Source: CAZIMM01 sp964540415
Lineage (GTDB): Bacteria; Bacillota; Clostridia; Oscillospirales; Acutalibacteraceae
Reading direction: 5' to 3'
Assembly (NCBI GenBank): GCA_964540415.1
Contig: CAZIMM010000016.1
Location: 1 to 32,561, forward strand
Length of the DNA stretch: 32,561 bases
In this document: one piece after another, positions 1-6,247 of the stretch
How the letters are laid out: each line of letters opens with the position of its first letter
Position numbering within the stretch: the stretch's first letter is position 1
The notes under the pieces: generated by a model
Seen by the model: only the letters and a program-made list of their open reading frames with translations
What the model was told of the DNA's origin: nothing
The model's database searches: none
Position numbers and translations under genes: made by a program

Positions 1-109
1 ATAGCGTAAGCTAGTAAGACCCCTCATGGACTATGAGGTTGATAGGCTGCATGTGTAAGCATAGTGATATGTTCAGCTTGGCAGTACTAATAGGTCGAGG
101 GCTTGAACC
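1..109 (+). rRNA. 23S rRNA, 3' end (partial)
   Basis: The first ~109 bases match the conserved 3' end of bacterial 23S rRNA. The block has the GAGGTTGATAGG element, a GTGTAAGCATAGTGA stretch, and ACTAATAGGTCGAGGGCTT followed by the terminal GAACC. The gene enters from outside the window, so only its last part is seen. The end is placed near 109, where the helix-closing pyrimidine-rich end normally lies. A short GAACCA/TGGTTC inverted repeat (105-110 and 117-122) sits exactly at the end and may help 3' processing. No 5S rRNA gene follows before the terminator. Confidence 0.93.
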
Positions 110-178
110 ATTGTTTTGGTTCTTCGTTTCTCTCTGCATTATCTTCTTTGTTCGGTTTTCAGGGCGCAAGCCTTTTTG

Positions 179-207
179 AGAACGGTTTTTTAACCGTTCT
201 TTTTTTT
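179..207 (+). terminator. Rho-independent terminator of the rRNA operon
   Basis: A perfect 9-bp stem (AGAACGGTT at 179-187, AACCGTTCT at 192-200) with a TTTT loop is followed by seven T at 201-207. It lies about 70 bases after the 23S end. It therefore closes the rRNA transcript without any 5S gene in between. Confidence 0.92.
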
Positions 208-294
208 GCATAACGTTTTCTGCAAACGAGTGATTTCGTAAATCGGCGGCCGAAATTCGCTTCGCCACACTTAATCTAAGAATTAGTTATGCAA
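206..294. repeat. 9-bp inverted repeat flanking a ~70-bp spacer in the intergenic region
   Basis: TTGCATAAC (206-214) and GTTATGCAA (286-294) form a perfect inverted repeat around 71 bases of non-coding sequence. The first arm overlaps the T-tract of the rRNA terminator. The rest of the gene-free stretch 110-437 is AT-rich, with poly-T runs near 313-332 and a possible prs promoter. I see no gene, RNA family or mobile element in it. Confidence 0.4.
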
Positions 295-362
295 TATCAC
301 TAAAATATTGAGATTTTTTTGCGGTTTTTTTTGCGCGATTTTCTCGTATAAAGTTTGCAATC

Positions 363-391
363 TTGTCCAAAATGAGTTAATATATTAGTAT
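363..391 (+). promoter_or_regulatory. Possible sigma-A promoter for prs
   Basis: TTGTCC (363-368) and TAGTAT (386-391) are separated by 17 bases, about 45 bases upstream of the prs start. The -10 box is poor, and an overlapping TATAAA (389-394) has worse spacing. The assignment is tentative. Confidence 0.35.
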
Positions 392-437
392 AAACATTGA
401 TAAGACATTCAACTGAATAAACACGGAGGACATTGTT

Positions 438-1616
438 ATGGCTGACAGTAACAATAAATTCGAAAACTTACCATACGGTCAATTGGGCATTATTGCATTG
501 CCCGGTTGCGAGGAACTCGCAGCAAAGATTGACCGTTTTCTTGTTGAATGGAGGCGTGAGCGCAATCTTGAGCATCTTTCGTCTCCGGCTTACACCGGAT
601 ACAGCAGAGATTCATATCTTGTAAACATCGCTTTCTCGCGTTTCGGTACGGGTGAGGGCAAGGCTACAATTTTTCAGACCGTTCGAGGGTTTGATATTTT
701 CATTGTCTGCGATGTCTTCAATCACGGAACAAAAATCAGAATGTACGGCGAAGACCATCCAATGAGTCCCGACGACCATTATGCAAACCTCAAGCGCGCA
801 ATCAGCGCAATTGGGGGCAAGGCAAGGCGCATCACTGTTATTATGCCGATGCTTTATGAAGGCAGGCAGCATAAGCGTTCTTCCAGAGAATCGCTTGACT
901 GTGCGGATGCTCTGCAGGAGCTTTGCGAGCACATGGGGGTTGACAACATCATTACCTTTGATGCTCATGACGCCAGAGTTCAGAACGCCATTCCGCTTCA
1001 CGGCTTTGAAAATGTTCAGCCTGTTTATCAGATGATAAAGGCTATGACAAAAAAAGTCAGCGGCATCAACTTTGATAAGGATCATTTGATGGTTATATCG
1101 CCCGACGAGGGCGGTATGCACCGTTGTATATATTATTCGACAGTTCTGGGTATCGAGCTTGGTATGTTCTACAAACAGCGTGACTATACCCGCATCGAAA
1201 ATGGCAGAAATCCGATAATCAAGCATGAATTCCTCGGCTCGAATGTTGCCGGCAAGGACATGATTGTTGTTGATGATATGATTTCCTCCGGCGAGTCCAT
1301 GATTGAGGTTGCCCGCAAGCTGAAGGCTCTCAATGCAAGGCGTATTTTCATTTGCTCCGGTTTCGGTCTGTTCTGCAACGGTCTCAGCACCTTTGACGAA
1401 GCATACAGAGACGGCTTGTTTGACCGCGTTTTCACAACTAATCTTGTTTACCGCACTCCCGAATTGCTCGAGCGTGAGTGGTACACAGAGGTTGATTTGT
1501 CTAAGTACGTTTCGTACATAGTGGACACTTTGAATCACGACGAGTCTGTCAGCAAGCTGCTCGACCCGAGGGACAGAATTGAAAAACTCCTTATAACCTA
1601 TGCAGCAAACAACTGA
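438..1616 (+). CDS. prs: Ribose-phosphate pyrophosphokinase (PRPP synthetase), long divergent form
   Basis: This cytoplasmic enzyme transfers pyrophosphate from ATP to ribose 5-phosphate to make PRPP for purine, pyrimidine, His, Trp and NAD synthesis. The sequence shows the tandem phosphoribosyltransferase-like fold: a YEGRQHKRSSRES segment matching the ATP-loop region (YxRQDRK in standard enzymes), then FDAHD (metal and substrate site), then MIVVDDMISSGESM, which is the PRPP-binding loop (usually VDDMIDTAGT). At 392 aa it is about 75 residues longer than the usual ~315, with extra sequence at the N-terminus and near the end. The start ATG follows a GGAGGA site. A pyrophosphokinase role is likely, but the altered loop means another ribose-phosphate specificity cannot be excluded. 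Confidence 0.85.
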   Translation: MADSNNKFENLPYGQLGIIALPGCEELAAKIDRFLVEWRRERNLEHLSSPAYTGYSRDSYLVNIAFSRFGTGEGKATIFQTVRGFDIFIVCDVFNHGTKIRMYGEDHPMSPDDHYANLKRAISAIGGKARRITVIMPMLYEGRQHKRSSRESLDCADALQELCEHMGVDNIITFDAHDARVQNAIPLHGFENVQPVYQMIKAMTKKVSGINFDKDHLMVISPDEGGMHRCIYYSTVLGIELGMFYKQRDYTRIENGRNPIIKHEFLGSNVAGKDMIVVDDMISSGESMIEVARKLKALNARRIFICSGFGLFCNGLSTFDEAYRDGLFDRVFTTNLVYRTPELLEREWYTEVDLSKYVSYIVDTLNHDESVSKLLDPRDRIEKLLITYAANN

Positions 1617-1649
1617 ACTGTAAAAAAATAATAAAAACACTGAAAATGT

Positions 1650-1678
1650 TTGACAAGTTGCTTATGATATGATAAAAT
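1650..1678 (+). promoter_or_regulatory. Sigma-A promoter of rplU-prp-rpmA
   Basis: A perfect TTGACA (1650-1655) and TAAAAT (1673-1678) have exactly 17 bases between them. The predicted start of transcription is near 1685, leaving a leader of about 85 bases before rplU. Confidence 0.85.
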
Positions 1679-1684
1679 ACTAAA

Positions 1685-1763
1685 CGCCGCATATTTTGGG
1701 CTTGCGCTTTGCGCAAAAAGTGAGCAATGCTCCGCCCAATGTAGCGAGTCTTGAAAGAGGTAG
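1685..1763 (+). ncRNA. Probable L21 leader RNA (ribosomal-protein autoregulatory leader)
   Basis: The leader between the promoter and rplU is GC-richer than its surroundings and can fold. TTGCGC-TTT-GCGCAA forms a 6-bp hairpin. GAGC-AAT-GCTC forms a second. Both are enclosed by GGGC (near 1698) and GCCC (near 1736). The element is followed by GTAGCGAGTCTTGAAAGAGG, which runs into the ribosome binding site. Position, length and architecture fit the L21 leader known upstream of rplU in Bacillota, which is thought to let a ribosomal protein regulate the operon. A covariance-model search was not possible here. Confidence 0.6.
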
Positions 1764-1771
1764 GTATTCAA

Positions 1772-2083
1772 ATGTACGCAGTAATCGAAACCGGCGGCAA
1801 GCAGTATAAGGTTGAAGCGGGCGACACCGTTTTTATTGAAAAGCTTGATGCCGAAGCTGACAGCGAGGTCGTTTTTGACAAGGTTATCGCTGTTTCCGAT
1901 GATGAAGGAATCACAGTAGGTGCTCCTTATGTTAACGGTGCAACCGTTACGGCAAAAGTTGTGAAGAACGGCAAATCAAAGAAGGTTGTTGTTTTCACAT
2001 ACAAATCAAAAAAGAACGAAAAGCGTAAGATGGGTCACAGACAGCCTTACACAAAGGTTGAAATTGCCGCTATCAACGCCTGA
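1772..2083 (+). CDS. rplU: 50S ribosomal protein L21
   Basis: L21 is a small 50S subunit protein that binds 23S rRNA. The 103-aa product begins MYAVIETGGKQYKV, the classic L21 start. It has the GDTVFIEKL segment and ends with the basic KSKKNEKRKMGHRQPYT signature that contacts rRNA. The length is normal. I chose the ATG at 1772 because AGAGGTAG lies just upstream and the family starts with MYAVI; an upstream in-frame TTG would add seven unconserved residues. It is the first gene of rplU-prp-rpmA. Confidence 0.97.
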   Translation: MYAVIETGGKQYKVEAGDTVFIEKLDAEADSEVVFDKVIAVSDDEGITVGAPYVNGATVTAKVVKNGKSKKVVVFTYKSKKNEKRKMGHRQPYTKVEIAAINA

Positions 2084-2086
2084 ATC

Positions 2087-2407
2087 ATGGTTTCTTTTCG
2101 CGTGTTCAAAGCGCAGGGAAAAATTCGCGGTTTTGAAATAAAGGGTCATGCAAACGAGGATGTTTGCGGAAAAGATATAGTTTGTGCCGCTGTTTCTTCA
2201 GCTGCTTATCTTGCCGTTAACACTCTGACGGATGAATTCGGAATTGCCGCACAAGCTCAGGCAGAGCCGGGCAGCATGTACTTCATGCTTCCGGACGGCT
2301 GCGAAAGTCAAGAGGCCCAAGCAGTTTTGAACGGTTTGGTCAAACACATAAAGGCTGTTTCGTGCGATTATCCGCACAACCTAAAAGTAATTTACGGAGG
2401 TTTATGA
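2087..2407 (+). CDS. prp: Ribosomal-processing cysteine protease Prp
   Basis: Prp removes the N-terminal extension of L27 in Bacillota and related bacteria, a step needed for functional ribosomes. The 106-aa protein (YsxB family) carries the catalytic pair in GHANEDVCGKDIVCAAVS, with His21 and Cys33 in the expected spacing. It starts 3 bases after rplU and ends 1 base before rpmA, so the three genes are translationally linked. This is the standard Firmicutes arrangement. Its substrate, the extended L27, is encoded by the next gene. Confidence 0.95.
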   Translation: MVSFRVFKAQGKIRGFEIKGHANEDVCGKDIVCAAVSSAAYLAVNTLTDEFGIAAQAQAEPGSMYFMLPDGCESQEAQAVLNGLVKHIKAVSCDYPHNLKVIYGGL

Positions 2408-2408
2408 A

Positions 2409-2693
2409 ATGCTTAAAATAAACATTCAGCTCTTCGCTCATAAAAAGGGAATGGGTTCCACCCGTAACGGACGCGACTCCGAATCCAAGAGACTCGGCGT
2501 AAAGCGTGCGGACGGTCAGTTCGTGCTTGCTGGCAACATCCTTGTCAAGCAGCGTGGCACTCACATTCATCCCGGAACAAACGTCGGCAGGGGATCTGAC
2601 GACACTTTGTTTGCTCTTGTTGACGGCAACGTTAAGTTTGAGCGTATGGGCAAGGACAAGAAAAAAGTCAGCGTTTACGCTGTCGAGCAGTAA
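2409..2693 (+). CDS. rpmA: 50S ribosomal protein L27, Prp-cleaved precursor
   Basis: L27 reaches into the peptidyl-transferase centre. The 94-aa precursor starts MLKINIQLFAHKKGMGST. Residues 1-9 are the extension found in Bacillota, and cleavage by Prp is expected between Phe9 and Ala10, leaving the universal AHKKG N-terminus. The body (STRNGRDSESKRLGVK, then IHPGTNVGRGSDDTLFA) is typical. The ribosome binding site GGAGG lies at the end of prp. A strong terminator follows. Confidence 0.97.
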   Translation: MLKINIQLFAHKKGMGSTRNGRDSESKRLGVKRADGQFVLAGNILVKQRGTHIHPGTNVGRGSDDTLFALVDGNVKFERMGKDKKKVSVYAVEQ

Positions 2694-2709
2694 TCATATT
2701 ATCGCATCC

Positions 2710-2740
2710 AAACCGCCGTTTTTCGGCGGTTTGTTTTTTT
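2710..2740 (+). terminator. Rho-independent terminator after rpmA
   Basis: A 9-bp GC-rich stem (AAACCGCCG at 2710-2718, CGGCGGTTT at 2724-2732) has a TTTTT loop and is followed by G and seven T (2734-2740). It ends the rplU operon. Confidence 0.95.
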
Positions 2741-2781
2741 GTGTAAAAGCTTCAAATGAAAATGTTTCTTTACAAAAGCTA

Positions 2782-2810
2782 TTGACAAGAATGTTATATC
2801 CTGTTATATT
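2782..2810 (+). promoter_or_regulatory. Sigma-A promoter of the DeoR / 2-oxo acid dehydrogenase operon
   Basis: TTGACA (2782-2787) and TATATT (2805-2810) have a 17-base spacer, a near-consensus promoter. Transcription should start near 2817. The -10 box and spacer lie inside a large inverted repeat that is the likely operator. Confidence 0.85.
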
Positions 2811-2841
2811 ATAAAAACATAACAAGATATAACATTCTTGT
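2785..2841. promoter_or_regulatory. 57-bp near-perfect inverted repeat, candidate DeoR operator
   Basis: Left arm: ACAAGAATGTTATATC (2785-2800), one mismatched C, then TGTTAT. Right arm: ATAACA, one mismatched A, then GATATAACATTCTTGT (2826-2841). That is 22 of 23 positions paired around an 11-base centre. The repeat covers the end of the -35 box, the spacer, the -10 box and the transcription start. It contains repeated GTTATAT half-sites in both orientations. It lies directly upstream of a DeoR-family gene, so autorepression through this site is the simplest reading. Confidence 0.75.
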
Positions 2842-2897
2842 TCATTGCGGATATTTTTTTGTCCGCTCATTCAACTGCCGAATGGAGAAAATGTGAA

Positions 2898-3647
2898 ATG
2901 AAAAGCATACGCTGCGACATGATATACAAGTATATCGAGGACAAGGGCTTTGCAAAAACCGGCGAGATTTGCGCGCTCTTTCCCGATGTCAGCTCAATGA
3001 CAATTCACCGTGACCTCGATTTTCTTGAGGAAAAGGGACTTATTTTGCGCATGAGGGGCGGTGCAAAGGTTGCAAACCGAAGCATAGAGCCGAGGTTTGA
3101 CGCCCGCGAGCTGGAAAACAGTGAACCGAAAACAGTGATTGCGCGCAAGGCTGTTTCACTGATTAAGCCGGACAAAACAATATTCATCGATGCCGGAACA
3201 ACAACAATGGCACTTGCCCGCCAGATGCCGGATGTAAGGGTGAATGTTTACACTACCGGCCCCAACATTGCCCTTGAGCTTATCAAGCACGCAAAGCCGA
3301 TTGTCAGCGTCTGCGGCGGATATCTCAACCGCTCAAATCTGTCTCTTTCGGGCGCGAGCACCAACGATATGCTCAAAAAAATCAACATTGACATTGCTTT
3401 TATCGGCGTGTCGGGCTTCGGGCTGAAAAACGGCTTCACCGGAGGACGCGAAAATGAGGCGGCGGTCAAGGCACTTGCAATTTCTAAGGCGACAACAACC
3501 GTTGCCCTCATGGACTCCACAAAATTCCGCCGTGTGCTTCCTTTCACCTTTGCACGGCTTGCCGATTTTGACTATATTGTAACGGACGACGCCGCTCCCC
3601 CCGAATTCCTGAAGGCATGTGCGGCAGAAAATATAAAAATCCTTTAA
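2898..3647 (+). CDS. DeoR-family transcriptional regulator
   Basis: This protein is likely a sugar-phosphate-responsive repressor of the downstream operon. The 249-aa product has an N-terminal DeoR helix-turn-helix (residues ~5-57: IYKYIEDKGFAKTGEICALF, then SSMTIHRDLDFLEEKGLI and the RMRGGA wing). A C-terminal DeoR ligand domain follows, with the phosphate-binding FIDAGTTT motif near residues 95-102 and GVSGFG near 173. The start ATG at 2898 is preceded by GGAGA with 9-base spacing; an earlier TTG (2838) lies inside the operator and would add 20 unconserved residues. Its promoter is embedded in the large palindrome. The inducer is probably a phosphorylated sugar or polyol, inferred from the family. 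Confidence 0.88.
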   Translation: MKSIRCDMIYKYIEDKGFAKTGEICALFPDVSSMTIHRDLDFLEEKGLILRMRGGAKVANRSIEPRFDARELENSEPKTVIARKAVSLIKPDKTIFIDAGTTTMALARQMPDVRVNVYTTGPNIALELIKHAKPIVSVCGGYLNRSNLSLSGASTNDMLKKINIDIAFIGVSGFGLKNGFTGGRENEAAVKALAISKATTTVALMDSTKFRRVLPFTFARLADFDYIVTDDAAPPEFLKACAAENIKIL

Positions 3648-3672
3648 TAATAAGAAAACCGGAGGTAGTTTT

Positions 3673-4939
3673 ATGGCAAAGACAAAAGCAGTAAGGCTAT
3701 ACGGCAAGGAAGATTTGAGGCTTGAAGAATTTGAGCTGCCGGAAATCACTGATGATGAGATACTTGCCCTTGTGCGGTCCGACAGCCTGTGCATGTCATC
3801 CTACAAAGCGGCACAGCAGGGCAATGAGCACAAGCGTGTACCTGCCGACATTGCAGAAAATCCCACCATTATCGGGCACGAGTTCTGCGGTGAGCTTGTT
3901 AAGGTCGGAAAGAACTGGCAACATAAATACAAAGCGGGAGAAAAGTTCGTAATTCAGCCGGCGCTCAATTACAAGGGCTCTCTCGATGCTCCGGGTTATT
4001 CGTTCCGCTATATCGGCGGCGACGCAACCTATGTCATCATCCCGAACGAGGTTATGCTCATGAACTGCCTGCTGCCCTACAGCGGCGACAGCTGGTACTG
4101 CGGGTCGCTGACCGAGCCTCTTTCCTGTGTTGTCGGCACTTTCCATGCGATGTATCACACAACACGCGGAAAATACGAGCACGATATGGGCATTGTCAAA
4201 GGCGGAAAAATGGCAATTCTCGCCGGTGTCGGCCCGATGGGTCTTGCGGCAATCGACTATATTATTCACTGTGACCGCAGACCTTCACTGCTGATTGTCA
4301 CGGATATTGACGAGGCGAGGCTCAACAGGGCTTCGGAAATTCTCAGCCCCGACGAGGCGGCAAAAAACGGTGTGGAGCTGCATTATGTCAACACATCAAA
4401 TGCTGACGAGGCACGCGGATTGCTGCTGTCTTTTTCACAGAACGGTTATGACGATGTTCTCGTTTTTGCTCCGGTCGCACCTGTTGTTGAGCTTGCGGAC
4501 AGCATCCTTGCACAGGACGGCTGCCTGAATTTCTTCGCAGGCCCGTCGAAGAAGGAGTTCAGCGCAAAACTCAATTTCTATAACGTGCATTACGAATCCA
4601 CACATATCGTCGGCACTTCCGGCGGCAACACGGACGATATGCTCGAGTCGCTGCGGATGATTGAGAACAATCGGCTCAATCCCTCAATTCTTGTCACACA
4701 CATCGGCGGACTTGACTGCGTAGCACAGACCACGCTCAATCTGCCGGGCATACCCGGAGGAAAAAAGCTGATTTACACAGGNNNNNNNNNNTCTTCCGCT
4801 CACTGCAATTGCGGATTTTGAAGCTCTGGGTAAAACCGATCCGTTTTTTGCACGTTTGCACGAGCTTGTGAGTGAGACAAGCGGGCTTTGGAACAGTAAG
4901 GCGGAAAAATACTTGCTTGAAAACGCAAAACAAATCTGA
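3673..4939 (+). CDS. Zinc-dependent alcohol dehydrogenase, L-sorbose-1-phosphate reductase-like (interrupted by an assembly gap)
   Basis: This is a medium-chain NAD(P)-dependent dehydrogenase of the SorE (L-sorbose-1-phosphate reductase) type, expected to interconvert a keto-sugar phosphate and a polyol phosphate. Its KAVRLYGKEDLRLEEFELPE start is typical of that group. Catalytic zinc ligands are visible: Cys40 (DSLCMSS) and His69-Glu70 (IIGHEFCGE). The four-cysteine structural zinc lobe is absent. The Rossmann motif AGVGPMGLAA lies near residue 184. Ten N at 4782-4791 interrupt the gene. After the gap the reading frame shifts by one: the frame starting at 4793 gives LPLTAIADFEALGKTDPFF and ends at the TGA at 4939, a sensible C-terminus. 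The gene is therefore probably intact and the N count is wrong. A GGAGGT ribosome binding site precedes the ATG. Confidence 0.82.
4782..4791. other. Assembly gap (10 N) inside the SorE-like gene
   Basis: Ten N join two parts of one gene. Frame arithmetic shows that the real missing length must be a multiple of three (including possibly zero), so ten is a placeholder and not a measured size. Confidence 0.95.
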
Positions 4940-4957
4940 TACGGAGGATTATGAAAT

Positions 4958-6235
4958 ATGGCTGTAGGAGTTTTGATGCCCAAGGCCGGAATCACGGTTG
5001 AGGAGTGCATTATTTCCAAATGGGAAAAGAAGGTCGGGGACAAGGTCAATGTCGGAGACGTGCTGTTTTCCTATGAAACCGATAAGGCGGTGTTTGAGTG
5101 CGAGAGCACTGCACAGGGAGAGCTTCTTGAAATTTTCTTCGACGACGGTGCGGAGGTTCCGGTGCTTGTCAATGTCTGCGCGGTAGGCGAGGCAGGCGAC
5201 GATGTGTCCTCCCTGCGTCCGGACTCAGGAGCATCTGCTCAGGAAACAAAGGCGGAGCCTGAAAAGGCTGATGAACCTGAGACACAGACGGTTGCGGCTG
5301 CACCTGAAACTAAAGCGCCGCAAACGGAAAAATCCACCGGAGCAGTTTCCCCCAGAGCTAGACATCTTGCCGAAAAGCACGGAGTTGACCCGGCGTTTGC
5401 AACGGCAACAGGCCCTCACGGCAGGGTTATCGAACGCGATATCAGAACGCTTTTGAGCAGCGGACAGGGAAGCGGCATCGGCGGCATGGCTCGCGTCTGC
5501 GATGAAAAGGCTGCTCCCGCAGCGGCTGAATTTGACGGCAAGATTGAATATACCGATGTAAAATTCACCAAGATTCGCTCCACAATCGCAAAGGCAATGA
5601 GTTCTTCGCTCTCGGAAATGGCACAGCTCACCCACCACCATTCCTTTGATGCCACAGCGATTCTTTCATTCAGAAAGAGCCTGAAAACCGTGGGCGAGTC
5701 GCTCGGACTTCCGAACATAACTCTCAATGACATGGTTCTCTTTGCCGTTTCAAGAGTGCTGCTCAATCATCCGGACATCAACGCAAACCTTGTCGGCGGC
5801 GACACAGTACGTCAGTTCAAGGATGTTCATCTCGGAGTTGCGGTTGACACTCCGCGCGGACTCATGGTGCCGACGATATTCTTTGCAAACCGCAAGTCTC
5901 TTGCCGAAATTGCGGTTGAAGCCAAAGAGCTTGCAAAGCAGGCTCAGTCGGGCACGATAAGCCCCGACAAGCTGCGCGGCGGCACGTTCACCGTGAGCAA
6001 TCTCGGCTCGCTCGGCGTTGAAATGTTCACTCCGGTAATCAATCCGCCGCAGACGGCAATTCTCGGCGTATGCAACCTCACAACCCGCTTCAAGCAGGTC
6101 GGAGATGATTATAAGCCCTATCAGGCTATGGGACTGTCCCTTACATATGACCACAGGGTGGTGGACGGCGCTCCGGCTTCCCACTTTGCAAAGGAGCTTT
6201 GCGAGACGCTCGAAAAATTCAACGAAATCAGATAA
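4958..6235 (+). CDS. 2-oxo acid dehydrogenase E2, dihydrolipoamide acyltransferase
   Basis: This is the core of a 2-oxo acid dehydrogenase complex; it moves the acyl group from E1 to CoA on a swinging lipoyl arm. The domains of the 425-aa protein are in the usual order. One lipoyl domain spans residues 1-78, with lipoyl Lys43 in ETDKA. An Ala/Pro/Glu-rich linker covers ~85-130. An E3/E1-binding domain (SPRARHLAEKHGVDPA, then GPHGRVIERDI) covers ~131-167. The acyltransferase domain runs from ~190, with catalytic His399 and Asp403 in DHRVVDG. The GGAGG ribosome binding site is strong. E3 and E1 genes follow immediately. The acyl group (acetyl, as in pyruvate or acetoin use, or another) cannot be fixed from the sequence. 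Confidence 0.93.
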   Translation: MAVGVLMPKAGITVEECIISKWEKKVGDKVNVGDVLFSYETDKAVFECESTAQGELLEIFFDDGAEVPVLVNVCAVGEAGDDVSSLRPDSGASAQETKAEPEKADEPETQTVAAAPETKAPQTEKSTGAVSPRARHLAEKHGVDPAFATATGPHGRVIERDIRTLLSSGQGSGIGGMARVCDEKAAPAAAEFDGKIEYTDVKFTKIRSTIAKAMSSSLSEMAQLTHHHSFDATAILSFRKSLKTVGESLGLPNITLNDMVLFAVSRVLLNHPDINANLVGGDTVRQFKDVHLGVAVDTPRGLMVPTIFFANRKSLAEIAVEAKELAKQAQSGTISPDKLRGGTFTVSNLGSLGVEMFTPVINPPQTAILGVCNLTTRFKQVGDDYKPYQAMGLSLTYDHRVVDGAPASHFAKELCETLEKFNEIR

Positions 6236-6247
6236 GGATGATTTATT

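Noticed and set aside
11..268. 85-codon minus-strand open frame across the 23S end
   Set aside because: It overlaps rRNA and the terminator, is basic and low in complexity, and has no support as a gene.
110..437. 5S rRNA or tRNA gene between the 23S end and prs
   Set aside because: No 5S-like or cloverleaf sequence can be read on either strand. Only a terminator, an inverted repeat and AT-rich sequence are seen.
612..1640. Long minus-strand open frame of 342 codons opposite prs
   Set aside because: It is antisense to a clear PRPP synthetase, has no recognisable domain and no ribosome binding site. It is a shadow of the codon bias on the other strand.
3673..4821. SorE-like dehydrogenase as a truncated pseudogene
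   Set aside because: The apparent early stop comes from reading through the filler N. The true C-terminus is present in the next frame.
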